From Vandiemenella viatica (taxonomy: Eukaryota > Arthropoda > Insecta > Orthoptera > Morabidae), in NCBI GenBank assembly GCA_031002005.1, contig JARYHS010006964.1, positions 4,774,001 through 4,838,000 on the forward strand: a stretch of DNA of 64,000 bases. The letters are read 5' to 3'. Below are positions 46,121 to 56,776 of this stretch, one piece after another (the stretch's first letter is position 1; the number at the start of each line of letters is the position of its first letter). A program made the position numbers and the translations under genes. The notes under the pieces were generated by a model, which saw only the letters and a program-made list of their open reading frames with translations, was not told the origin of the DNA and made no database searches.

Positions 46121-46129
46121 CTCTCTGTC

Positions 46130-46345
46130 ACTACTCTTACATCCCAACTGATGCCACTTCAAAGTGATCTTATAACCACTATTACCTGGCCAGTATTGAA
46201 TTTGGATTGAAAAAGCTTGTGACATGTGCATTTGTAACTCGTGCCTAATTGATCCTGCAAGAGTGTGCCTACAATTCTTCCATGGCTATCACCAAGCAGC
46301 AAAACACTTTTCTTCCTTCTCTATGTCCTTACATCTATTCCTAAA
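46130..46345 (-). pseudogene. possible SGNH-esterase fragment of a LINE ORF1
   Basis: Minus strand reads RRKKSVLLLGDSHGRIVG and TLLQDQLGTSYKCTCHKL. GDSHGR is the catalytic block of SGNH hydrolase domains, which occur in ORF1 of CR1/L2-type retrotransposons and in many insect hypothetical proteins of transposon origin. No further blocks (GxND, DxxH) are seen in frame, so this is weakly supported. Confidence 0.4.
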
Positions 46346-46658
46346 GGTCTATTGTGTTTTACATACTCCATCACCATTGGCCACCCTCCCCCAACTCCGG
46401 TAACAGTTCGAATCTATTTCTATCCAAAATTCCTAAAGTGTCTGGCACTTTTATCCTATTTCCCTTTTCCCACTTGAAAATATATGACGAAAGCGAAAAA
46501 TTAATTCAACATGTGAAGCGGAGAGAAAAATCTAACAATCATGGTGTTCTAATATGATATCGAAATGCTGTCCATGGATATTGTATATTCTCTGTGGTGA
46601 ATAAAACAGAAGATGCTTGTTGCATTCTTGCTTAACCGTTAAACGGACGTGTTTTAAT

Positions 46659-48174
46659 CATGGAGGAAGGAAATGTATGGAGGAGAAGTGACGTTAAATT
46701 TGTGAAGCAGGCTCTAAACTCTCGCGCATGCGCAGTGGTGGCAGCGTCGATATTGCGATCCCAAACAAATGCGATGTTCACATTGTGTTAGATGCTGTGA
46801 TTATTTCATTTTGTAATGTGTATAAGTGTTTTATACTTCCAATTTTGTTGCATACGGTTGCACAAATAGGCAAGAGAGGAAAGAACTTGGAATATCATTT
46901 CATAAGTAAGTTGAATTCTAATTATCGTTGTTGAAGTGGGCGGTAGGTTTTTCAAAATTCGGTGCCTGTCTATAAATATTTAGTCATAGCTCTCAATGGG
47001 ATGACATTGCTCTCAAATTTTTGTTGGTGTAGTGTAGAAAATCAGAATACCTTGCTATTTAGCACATAATAGACTAGCATTACTTTTTAACGAGTGTTGA
47101 AAATGAGATTTAAAGCGGTGTATTTTACATCGCGATTCAGTGAATTTAGTATTGCGCTTTCTTTCGTCACGTTGCAGTTTATACTGACAGTGTATGATGA
47201 AATAAAATGTGTTAAATTATGCTATGCAATGTAGGAATCTTGATGAAGCAAACGATGTTGTTACTGCAAATACAGTTTGCGATTCAAATACGCGTGTGTG
47301 TATGTCTACATAGTTTGATTCTGTAGCGGCAATTTAATGGAGATTGTGGTTAGGTCTAAATGCAGTCTGTACCAGAATGGTTTTGTTGTTTCATAATTAC
47401 TATTAGTAATTTCATGAGAACCAAGTTAGTGACAAAACGTGTATCGCGATGTAAACTGCTTCCAGGTATTCCCTATTAAGCTTTCGATGTATGGTAACAA
47501 GATTTTTTTTTATTCTGATTTAGGCCGCATTTCAACCTAACCACAAGTGGTAGTAAAAAAACTGAAATATTCATTCTGCATGTCCACCATTGTGGCTTTG
47601 GCAGAATTAATTTTTGATCCAGGCCGCATATCAACCATATCCCAGTATATCCCGAACACTAAGCAAGATATCGAAAAATGTTATTCTTTATTTTCGATTT
47701 GTCTCGTCGTGTTATATAAGAATCGAACATTAAATTTGACTTTTGCGAATTTTTTCTTCTGTATTTCAACTCAAGACACTTTTGAGAACTAGGTGAGATA
47801 TCGAAAATTTTTATGATTTATTTTTTATTTGTCTCGTCATTTTAAATAAGAATCCGACATCAAATTTGACCTTGACCAATTTTTTCTTCTGAATTTCAAC
47901 CAAAAACATTTCACGTTTGAGACAGAATATCTCGAAAACTAAGCAGAATATCAAAAACTTTTATTCTTCATTTTTATTTGTCTCATCGAGTTATATAATA
48001 ATCCATCACCAGATTGCGGCGTTACGTTTATCCTAGAGTCCCCTTGAGTTTTTTGTACATATATCCCGTGTCTGTATGGGTTTGGCCTAGCCCCCCACTC
48101 CTCGTCCACCCGGCTTCACTTCAATGCGTGGTGAAGGTCTCTTGCGTCGTCTCCATATATTTCCTTCTTCCATG
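46659..48174 (+). mobile_element. P-like non-autonomous transposon, copy 2
   Basis: Perfect 8-bp duplication GTTTTAAT at 46,651-46,658 and 48,175-48,182. Terminal inverted repeats CATGGAGGAAGGAAATGTAT and, from the right reversed, CATGGAAGAAGGAAATATAT. 1516 bp. The interior contains three diverged ~140-bp direct repeats at about 47,650-48,010 (each with TATCGAAAA..TTTTATTCTTTATTTT and TTTGTCTCGTC). No transposase frame. The left end is followed by GAGAAGTGACGTTAAA, shared with copy 3. Confidence 0.88.
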
Positions 48175-48230
48175 GTTTTAATAGGTTATGGGCCCAGATC
48201 TGTGACCCAGAGCTAGTTTCTTCGCTATTC

Positions 48231-48233
<3 letters not shown>

Positions 48234-48274
<41 letters not shown>
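48234..48274. repeat. A tract, ~40 bp
   Basis: Uninterrupted A run between the copia primer site and its gag start; likely length-variable or an assembly-sensitive site. Confidence 0.97.
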
Positions 48275-48277
<3 letters not shown>

Positions 48278-48314
48278 GGAAAAGTCTTATAAATAATTAG
48301 TTACGCCCTAGAAG

Positions 48315-49030
48315 ATGGCTACGAATTTTGTAGTTAACGTGCCTAAGCTTAAAGGCAGAGACAACTACGATGTATGGGCATTTGCAGCGGAGAATAGGTA
48401 TGTCGGTGTTAGAAAGCATGTACGGCTTAATAACGGAGGAAGTAAGTACTAGCATTGCAGCCGCAGATGATGCAAAGGCGAAAGAGAAGTTAATTCTTAC
48501 AATTGATCAAGTGCTGTATGTGAATATAAAGCAAGCCAAAACAACGAAGGAGCTATGGGCGCAGCTTATAACTATGTTTGACAATTACGGGTTTACACGA
48601 AGAATAACCTTATTTCGTCATCTTATATCAATCAGACTTGATAATTGTGATTCAATGACGTCGTATGTGACAGATATTATTGAGACATCAAAAAGATTAA
48701 GTGGAACTGGATTTGGTATAAACGACCAATGGATTGGCTCGTTGTTATCAAGACAAAATTGATCGATATGGAAATATCAGATTCGAATTAATCAGAGACA
48801 AATATCGCTTTCGCTTCCAAAGGTTGGCTGAACCATATAAGCAAGACTGCTAACAGACAAAAAAAAGGGGAAACTACGTCGCGGAAAAGTCAAATGTCAA
48901 AATGGCAGGAGTTAAATCCATCACTTGTTACAGGTGTAAACGGCATGGGCATTACAGGAATCAATGTCCATTGCTGGTGAAATCAGATGAATCTAAGCAA
49001 TCCAATGTGTTTGGTGTTGTATTTCTATAA
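48315..49030 (+). pseudogene. copia gag (UBN2 type, CCHC)
   Basis: Starts MATNFVVNVPKLKGRDNYDV with W following, the DUF4219-like opening of copia Gag. One frameshift near 48,385 leads to SVLESMYGLITEEVSTSIAA, DDAKAKEKLILTIDQVLYVN and TTKELWAQLITMFDNYG, all UBN2 domain landmarks (A...I...I......I....TA.E.W..L...F...). After a stop near 48,760 comes a zinc knuckle CYRCKRHGHYRNQC and then a stop at 49,030. The protein would package RNA in copia particles. Truncated: no pol. Confidence 0.85.
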
Positions 49031-49744
49031 GGCAAGTTTTGTAAACAAGATTGGTACACTATTTGGCAAAAAAATTGACTGTGGGCACCTGAGACTAAGT
49101 TCCTTATTTCGCACAATGTGACATCATTGCGGGTATTCAACTCAGCGTCATCTGTTATTCATTTCCTTAAGTCAATGCCTGGAACAAAGCAGGAAGATTC
49201 CGCCCGCCCATTGACAATTCTTATTGGCAGGGTAGTTCATCAAAATTTCCCCACATTTCAGTAAAAAGCTACTGACTGATACTGAGTCAAGTAACGCATT
49301 TTCCTGTCCCTGCATTAACTGTAATATTCGGCAAGACATCGCCGGCCATAACTCAATCGGACGAAATTCGGTTCCAGCTATACTTATCTTAAATTAAGAT
49401 CGTGAAACATATCGTTAAAGTTGTAATTAACAAGATTGCAATAAATCGCAGTAAAAATTAGGTTCAGTTATACACTTTATTCGAAATTATTAGTGTAAAA
49501 GTGTAATGATATTTATTTATATATTGATGTGGCTAATTAGTTGCAATAATGCAACACATAATGATGTGTGTGGTCTGAGAAGTGGGTGTAAATGTTCAAA
49601 GATCCAGAATTTTTAGTTCTACGAAACTATTGAAACGATTATAAAGAGATTATTTCGGATAACTGTCTAATGCCAGTTGAATGTAACTGACTTCAGAGGT
49701 AGGATAGGGCTGTTTACACACTGCACGAGCTGTCTGTTAACATA
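49031..49744. other. no gene seen
   Basis: AT-rich, without recognisable coding or repeats; no copia protease or integrase text continues here. Confidence 0.5.
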
Positions 49745-49800
49745 AGCTCTATTTACTTCTGGCTTACGGACTAGTCTTGAAAACACGCGGTCCTCGGTTC
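49745..49800 (+). repeat. possible tRNA-like SINE head
   Basis: GGACTAGTCTTGAAAACACG then CGGTCCTCGGTTCGAGTCTA: a good B box (GGTTCGAGTC) with a weak A box. Followed by a T-rich stretch. Confidence 0.35.
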
Positions 49801-50059
49801 GAGTCTAGGCATTTCAATTATTTTTTTTGCATTTATTTTAAACAATTCGAACTTACAACTAACCGATGCGTAAAATATAACATCCCCTCTTACCTACGTG
49901 CGTCAGGAAATTACATTCTTAAGGAAAGACTAATAACTGAGTGCTTCTTAGCAAACTGCACACGTAACTATGAAAGCTTTCACAGAGGTAATATTGAAAG
50001 AAATCTTCTCGGGCTTCAACATCGTCGAAATCGCGTCTTCTAGTTACGTTATGCGTCTG

Positions 50060-50275
50060 GATTTATGATTCGTCGACTTCTAAGTCATTATAGGTGGGAA
50101 GGGAATGGAGATAAGGAATGGGAAGGAATTCGGACCATGGGTTTTCGAAGAAATAATCCCGCCATTCGCACGAAGTGACTTGGAGAAATGAAGGAAAATC
50201 CAAATCTGGATAGCCTGATAGGAATTCAAACCCGCTTCCTCCCGAATGTGGAGCCATAGCGTTAACGCTCAGGCA
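50060..50275 (-). repeat. SINE family S, copy 1
   Basis: Minus strand: tRNA-like head with B box GGGTTTGAATTCC, then CCAGATTTGGATTTTCC, CAAGTCACTTCG, GCGAATGGCGGGAT and CCTTCCCATTCC. The same order of blocks is in copies at 50,520, 59,530/60,287 and 61,760. Confidence 0.82.
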
Positions 50276-50516
50276 TTAGATTCATTTTTTCAGTATGTTT
50301 CGTATTTGGTCTACGATGCCATCCATAAAATTATTTCAAAAATCTATTGAAAACAAAGTTAAAAATCGTAAATTAAAATATATGTGCAGAAATGAGTTCA
50401 TCTGATGAGAGAGGGGATATCAAAAAATCTCTGAAATCAGAAACGCAATTTAAATTTCATTTTCTCTCTCTTTCTCTCTCTCTATTCTTTTTGCCCCTCT
50501 ATCCCTCTTTTAATTG

Positions 50517-50519
<3 letters not shown>

Positions 50520-50548
<29 letters not shown>

Positions 50549-50755
50549 TCGGCTTTACGCCTTGTCATCGAATTGGGGCAAGAAACGTGCAGGAACTCGG
50601 CCATGGCCTTTTGAAGAAAGCATCCGGGCATTCACCTGGAGTGATTTGGGGAAACCATGGAAAACCCAGATCTGGTTGCCCGGACGGGGATTCAAACCCG
50701 CGTCCTCCCGAATACGAGTCCAGAACGTTAACCATTCACGCACCACGCCAGGAAC
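50520..50755 (-). repeat. SINE family S, copy 2
   Basis: Minus strand head TGGCGTGGTGCGTGAATGG (A-box side), B box GGGTTTGAATCCC, body CCAGATCTGGGTTTTCC, ending in A-rich sequence (T tract 50,518-50,545 on plus). Head structure and pol III boxes identify it as a tRNA-derived SINE. Confidence 0.85.
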
Positions 50756-50759
50756 TTTT

Positions 50760-51485
50760 TTTTTAATTTTTAGCAGCTCTCAAATTCAAAGTGGATATAA
50801 GCATCCTCTTATATGGAAGATATTGTCATATTATAATCCCGTTGTTTAATGAAGTAGTATTAAACCAAAAATGGCGAGCAAAATTGATCGGTTTGCTAGT
50901 AACCAAATAGGTAACATTTCAGTCTTTTAGTAGAAAAAATTAAAAAGAATCCTACTTCACATTCTACTTGAGCAAAGACCTCAAACCGGATGCTAAACTA
51001 CAGAAATTTGCAGTCTCAAAAAATGTAGTAAAATAAGAAATATCAACGTAGTTATGATGTAATTCTCTATAATGTTTTCTCATTTTTTTTTCAAGTCTGT
51101 CTTTCACTAAAGATTAAGAGTTGGTTGCAATGAAATTATCACGCTGAGCAATAACACAGCTAATTGTTACAAAATTTTATAAATCTGCGGTACTACTCTT
51201 CGCAGCTAGAGTGTAATTCTAAAATATCGTAGTAGACGGAAATGTAGTGTTTGAAAAGCGTTTAATACTGGTTTCCTTGTTTCTTGCCACACTGACATTC
51301 CCGCACTGAATTTCAATTTTATACCTCAGTTATAATCCTACAATGTTCTGATCGAATACCTATAAGATTTTGCAATATTTAAACTTTCAAAAGAAATTGT
51401 TGCTTGTCATTCTGAGACAGACATAATAATGTAAATTCTTTGGGTTGAAATTAAATATACAGTAGCTACAGTTTGAATTTTGGAA
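50760..51485. other. no gene seen
   Basis: AT-rich sequence without recognisable coding; a short T tract at 51,086-51,093. Confidence 0.5.
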
Positions 51486-51489
51486 AAAC

Positions 51490-51680
51490 CGCGCCGCAAG
51501 AGAATCAATTCTTATCACCGATCAAGAAAAACAAAGTTACATTCATAGCGTTTGTTGATTTAGAAAAAAAGCTTTTGATAATGTAAGGCGGGACAAGATG
51601 TTCAAAATTTAAAAAAAGTCAGGTCTTACATATCGAGACAGAAAAATATTTTATAATCGATATAACAATCAAGTGGCTAT
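51490..51680 (+). pseudogene. LINE RT fragment (motif A region)
   Basis: Plus strand with one frameshift: IAFVDLEKAFDNVRRDKMFK then KSGLTYRDRKIFYNRYNNQV. FVDLEKAFD.V is the catalytic motif A of RTE/L2-like LINEs. About 60 residues only. Perhaps the same broad family as 2300-2995. Confidence 0.72.
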
Positions 51681-51699
51681 AATATAAAGTAATTGTTTT

Positions 51700-51846
51700 A
51701 AAAAAATAAAAACCGCCTTCAAATAAAGGGCACTAAAATTTTTAAAATAACTTTATACCTTGTTTAGAAGAAATGGACAAAATTTTACATTACTGCTATT
51801 TAAACATTTACATTAATTAGTTGTTTTTGGAGTCGGTGCCAGCTGT
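51700..51846. repeat. left arm of a long inverted repeat
   Basis: AAACCGCCTTCAAATAAAGG to TTTTGGAGTCGGTGCCAG pairs with 55,430-55,600 in opposite orientation, with moderate divergence (for example ACTAATTAATGTAAA and TTGTCCATTT). Arms are ~150-170 bp; removing the nested hAT leaves about 400 bp between them. Confidence 0.82.
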
Positions 51847-52212
51847 CAGATCGCGCAGATCGAATTACTGAATTCTATTTGGTGTTCGAGGCGAACCGAT
51901 AGTACGAACAAAAATTCCAATTATTTTACAGCATGTCGTGAGGAAGATAGTTTTATTCCAGGAGACAGCTTAGGGCAGGGATGGCGAACCAGTGGCACGC
52001 GTGCCAATGATGGCACGCGGCAAAATAATTTGGGCACGGCATTAATTAAGTAGGAACCTAATCGATATAAATAATTTATAGTTTTATCCACATAATTTGC
52101 GATCATAGTAACAAAAATCATGAGATAACGAAACTTTCGGTCCCGAAACAACTACAAGTTGCCAAATGTGGTAGATTTCCAACGAATTTATGAGCGAACG
52201 GACTGTGAGCAA

Positions 52213-52907
52213 CATGGAGGAAGGAAATATATGGAGACGACGCAAGAGACCTTCACCATGCATTGAAGTGAAGCAGGGCGGAGGAGGAGTGGGGGGGGGG
52301 GGGGCATGGCCGGAGTGGAGGGGGCATGGCCGCTTCCATACAGACACGGGGAATATGTACAAAAACCTCATGGGGACTCTAGGATTAAGGTGACGCTAAT
52401 ATCTGGTGATGGATTATTATGTAACTCGATATGACAAATACAAAATGAAGAATAAAATTTTTTGATATTCTGATTAGTTTTCGAGATATTCTGTCCCAAA
52501 TGTGAAATGGTTTTGGTTGAAATTCAGAAGAAAAAATTGGTTAAAGTCAAATTTGATGATGGATTCTTATTTAAAAAGACGAGACAAATGAAAAATAAAG
52601 AATAAAAATTTTCGATATCTCACCTAGTTCTAGAGATATACTGTATCAAAAGTGAGGTTTCTTGAGTTGAAATGGAGAAGAAATATTTCGAAAAAGTCAA
52701 ATTTAATGATCGATTCTTATGTAACACGACGATACAAATCGAAAATAAAGAATAAAATGTTTCGATATTTTGCTTAGTTTTCGGGATATACTGGGAAAAT
52801 CGCAATGTTTGGAAGCGCAATACCGCTGCTGCCGCCATGCGGGAGAGTTTAGAGCCTGCTTCACCGATTTAACGTCACTTCTCATCCATATATTTCCTTC
52901 CTCCATG
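52213..52907 (-). mobile_element. P-like non-autonomous transposon, copy 3
   Basis: Perfect 8-bp duplication GTGAGCAA at 52,205-52,212 and 52,908-52,915. Terminal repeats CATGGAGGAAGGAAATATAT on both sides. 695 bp, about half the length of copy 2, and inverted relative to it; it keeps the three ~140-bp internal direct repeats (52,430-52,800). A G12 run lies at 52,290-52,302. Near-perfect ends suggest recent mobility. Confidence 0.92.
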
Positions 52908-53084
52908 GTGAGCAAGTGCAGGTGGCGCGGCGGCGGGAGGGGCGCTAACTTATTCACTTGTTTGTTTTGTTAACGTCGTTGACTGCTTTTACCAGTTAAG
53001 CATGGTTCTTGTAGTTTATAAACTAGTTTAGTCAACACAACTGCTTGTTTAAGATTGTTTGACTTATATTTACTATTATTCAAA

Positions 53085-54957
53085 ATGGATAGTTTCGTAA
53101 AAAGACAAAAAAAAGTGCAAGATAAGTGGAATATCAACCCTGGTGGACTGAGAAATATGGTATGATTAATAAAGGTGATAAAGCGGTGTGTTTTTTGTGT
53201 TCTGGAACAGTGGTATGTAGAACATCATCTGTAAAACGGCACTATGAAACAAATCACAAATCTCGTTGTCAAAAAAAGTAACCAAAGCAAAAAGAATTCA
53301 TTGCTTGTGCAATTAAAGATAGAAATAAACAATCTACGTGAATGATTAAGTATGTTAGCAAGGATTGTCATACTGGTGCCGCAAGTTTTTCGGCTGCAAA
53401 TGTTATTGCTCGACATGAGGATGCCTGGTTAACATGTGCCCCATCACTTTTTGAAGACTTTGAAAATAAAGATAAGATAATTCAGCGTATCAAAGATACT
53501 CCTTTATCCAGAAACACAATAAAGGATAGAATACTAAAACTAGCAGAAAATGTGAAAGAACAACAAACAAATGATATCAAGTCATCTCCTTTTATATCGC
53601 TGTGTCTTGACGAAAGTACTGATGTAACTAAATCTGCTCGTTTAGCTGTTTTTGCTGGATATTGTGTGGTAAATGAGATCAAGAAAGAATTAATTGCGAT
53701 ACCAACAACTACTAAGGGCACAGATATTTGCACGGCTGTTAAAAATGTACTTGCTTAGAAAGAAGTAGATATAAGCGAAATTGATTCGATAACAACTGAT
53801 GCTGCTCCAAGTATGGTGGGCGAAATAAATAGTTTTATCAATTTATTTCAAACACACATAGGACATCCGATTCTCGAATTCCAGTGCATCATACGTCAAC
53901 AAGCCTTGTGTGCAAAAGGTGGATTCGCCTCCCTTGATAATATAATGGACGTGGTCACAAAAATAGTGAACCCCATATCGTCACAGGCTTTAAATAAGCG
54001 AAATTTCGATGCCTTGTTGAAGTGAACTCTGTGTACAATGGTTTACTGATGTATAACAATGTTCGCTGGTTGAGCCGCGGTAACGTACTTCAAAGTTTTG
54101 TTGATTGTTTCGAAGAAATCAGACTGTTTTTACAAAATGAGGGGAAAATGGAACAACAGAGTTGGTGGATGTTATCTGGCTTTCAAAATTAATGTTTTTT
54201 ACGAACATGTGTCAGCATTTCAATTAATTGAACGTGAAGCTTCAAGGCGCAAACAAAACAATTATCGTTATGCTAGATCTCATTCGTGCTTTTGAGGCTA
54301 AACTGCAAGTTTTCAGTAACGATATTATTTCCAATAATTACAAGTATTTCCCAAAGTTGAAAAAAATCACCAGAGATTCGAATGTACACGGAAAAACAGA
54401 ACAATTAAAACTCACTAAAATCTTTAGTAATTATTTCTTCAATCGAAGAATTTTCATCGAGATTTTCTCAGTTCAAAGAATTGTCGGAAACACTCAAGTT
54501 TATTATGTATCCTGATGTAACTACACCTGATAAACTGAACTTGTCTAAATTTGTTTGGTTGGAAATTGAAGAAATGGAAATGCATCTGATTGAGTTCCAG
54601 TGTAGTTCGATATGGACTCAAAAATTCATCGAAATGAGGAAGGAGTTGGAATTAAATGAATTAGCAAGACTATCAAGCAATGTGAGTAAAATTGCCAATA
54701 CCATCATTATGGAAACATAAAATTCAATTCCAGACACATGTAGCTGTCTTAAGAAACTGGCTTTCGCTATCTTAACACTATTTTCATCTACCTATGCCTG
54801 TGAGTCATTATTTTCAGAAATGAATAACATTAAAGACTCTCTTCGGAACCGTTTGTCAGATGACCCCACTTCAGCTTGCATTCTGCTAAAAGTAACGAAC
54901 TATGAACCTAATATAAACTATTTGGCATCTAATTTGCAACAACTGAAATTGCACTAG
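53085..54957 (+). pseudogene. hAT transposase (BED finger, GTF2IRD2/ZBED-like)
   Basis: Opens MDSFVKRQKKVQDKWNINPG. A BED-like finger follows: KAVCFLCSGTVVCRTSSVKR then HYETNHKS. The 53,342-53,758 frame (138 aa) gives SKDCHTGAASFSAANVIARH and SPFISLCLDESTDVTKSARL; the latter includes the first catalytic Asp. The next block, ITTDAAPSMVGEINSFINLF and IRQQALCAK, holds the second Asp region. The C-terminal dimerisation block is AFAILTLFSSTYACESLFSE then MNNIKDSLRNRL, ending LKLH stop. At least six frameshifts or stops. The length matches a full ~600-residue hAT transposase, so nearly the whole gene is present but dead. Confidence 0.88.
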
Positions 54958-55429
54958 TTTCATCTACGTAAATAAACACAAAACTGTTGACGTTATACTT
55001 GCTTAATACAAAAAATGTAAATTTCTGGCTGCAAATATAATGTTTTAAGATGATAGTACTTAGTTTTGTTTATTTTCCCATTAATCACTACGGCATGATT
55101 GTTTACTGGCACGCCATAGCTTCAGTCAACATTTTCTTAGAAAAAATGGCACGTGGATCAATAAAGGTTCGCCATCCCTGGCTTAGGGAAACAAATTAAC
55201 GGTATGTTATCTGTGGCTCGGCCTAGTTGGTCATCCAGGCATATCTCTAGTGCTATAGTATCAGTTGGTAGGCTGCATCATGCAGTAAACAATTTATAGT
55301 TAGTATAATATCGGTGTATCATCTATATCTTTCAGTTTTGTTGAAAAATGTTTCTAGAATTACTAGTAGCTAAGTAGTAACATGATTTTTTTATGTATTA
55401 TTGTTATTTATTATTGTTTTTCTTGTTTT

Positions 55430-55610
55430 AACTGGCACCGACTCCAAAAATAACTAATTAATGTAAAAATTTCAATAACAGTAATGTAAAATCTTGTCCA
55501 TTTAGATTTACTTTCTTCTAAGCAAGGTATAACGTTATTTTAAAAATTTCAGTGCCATTTTTGAAGGCGGTTTTTATGTTTTTTAAACAATTATTTTATT
55601 TTTAAATTTT
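55430..55610. repeat. right arm of the long inverted repeat
   Basis: Reverse complement of 51,700-51,846: AACTGGCACCGACTCC ... GAAGGCGGTTTTTATG. Encloses the hAT insertion. Confidence 0.82.
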
Positions 55611-55669
55611 TAGTGGTATTGTAGTTAATTTGTATTTAAATATGCCGCAGCAGTTCACATTTTGCGAAC

Positions 55670-55700
55670 TTACTGATAGCTCAGTGGTTAAAGCGAATGC
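55670..55700 (+). repeat. tRNA-like A-box fragment
   Basis: CTGATAGCTCAGTGGTTAAA is a good pol III A box (TAGCTCAGTGG) but is followed by a T tract and no B box; a truncated SINE head is likely. Confidence 0.4.
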
Positions 55701-56010
55701 TTTTTTTTAATATAAATCTGTGAATTGGATGCTGCTCGATAGTCGAAATATGTAATATCTGGACATTAATACATACCACATACACAAATCTTTCTCTGGA
55801 ATATATCTGTTCATCACACAGAAAATATAGATATTTAATTGGTTTTCACAACGTAATAGCTTGGGGTCCAAGTTTAAATCTGAAGTACATGTTGAGACAT
55901 TAGGACACATACATTTTATAAATATTCTGCAATGACTTAAAAATAGCTTAATTGATTTTGACGGTACTTAAAACTGTGGATTTTGTAAAGGACATTGGAA
56001 ATTATAAACG
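55701..56010. other. no gene seen
   Basis: AT-rich spacer; the 67-codon minus frame has no recognisable content. Confidence 0.5.
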
Positions 56011-56014
56011 ATGG

Positions 56015-56776
56015 GGGTAAAGGAGAAAAGGGATTGGGCTTTTGTATACCAAATGTAGACTGTGCTTTCTGATTGATGTAAAGTATACATTTGTAAATTT
56101 CTATTGATATCATATAAAATTTTTAGGTGTGTATAAAAAAATTATTAAGGGGTGTGGAGGTGAAAAGTAGATTGGTTTTTGCTAAAGGTAATGTGGACAG
56201 CATTTTTCTCTTTGTTTTAAAGTATACATGTGCAAAGTTCCATCGGAACCAGATAAAAACTGTAGCTTTGTGTAAATAACATTTACAAACATTAAATGGG
56301 GTAAGGGGGTGAGCGGTTGGGTTTTGTAAACAGAATGTTTCCCTTTGATCTCAAGAATAAATTTGCAGTGTTCCATCGAAATCTGATAAAAAAAACAGTA
56401 GGTATCTATAAAGAACATTGGAAATTAAGAGGGATGGCTGTAGAAGGGAAGAGGGGTTGGGCTTCTGCAACCTAATTTAAACACAATTGTTATGTATTTT
56501 TTTTAAGTATATGTGTGCAAATTTTCTTCAGAATCAGATAGAAACTGTGCTTTGTGTAGATTAAAGGTGTGGAAAGGGGAAGAGAGGTTTGGCTTCTCTA
56601 AACAAAATGCAGACTTATTTTTCTGTTTGTTTTGAAGTATACATGTGCATACTTCCTTCAAACGGTAGCTTTATATGATGAAAATTGACAGTAATTAAAG
56701 GGGTAGAGAGGGGAATAAGGTTTGTGTTTTTGTCAAAGTAATGTGAGTAGTATGTTTCTTTTTCTATTTCCTTTAA
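56015..56776. repeat. degenerate ~138-bp tandem repeat ending in the gap
   Basis: The landmark TTGG(G)(C/T)TTTTG occurs at about 56,034, 56,173, 56,317, 56,456, 56,590 and 56,724, spaced 133-144 bp. Each unit also has AAAGTATACATGTGCAAA and GATAAAAACTGTAGCTTTG. The array runs directly into the N run and its sixth unit is incomplete. Confidence 0.88.

Larger units (their letters stand above)
46544..49030 (+). mobile_element. copia-type LTR element remnant (with P-like insertion)
   Basis: GGTTATGGGCCCAG at 48,184-48,197 matches the internal initiator-Met tRNA primer site of Drosophila copia as I recall it. To its left is a probable LTR end carrying AATAAA near 46,602, cut by the P-like copy 2 whose duplicated target GTTTTAAT lies just before the primer site. 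A 40-A tract (48,234-48,274) and a copia Gag follow. No protease, integrase or RT after 49,030 and no 3' LTR recognised. LTR boundaries are uncertain. Confidence 0.6.
51976..55180 (+). mobile_element. hAT transposon (3.2 kb, with nested P-like copy)
   Basis: Terminal repeats CAGGGATGGCGAACC (left) and GGTTCGCCATCCCTG (right) are exact inverses over 15 bp. Perfect 8-bp duplication GCTTAGGG at 51,968-51,975 and 55,181-55,188. Subterminal TGGCACG motifs occur on both sides. It contains its own BED-hAT transposase gene (broken) and a P-like transposon at 52,213-52,907. Confidence 0.95.

Noticed and set aside
50392..50849. Open frames of 124 and 111 codons on the plus strand
   Set aside because: They run antisense through SINE S copy 2 and its T tract; the Phe run is the T tract.
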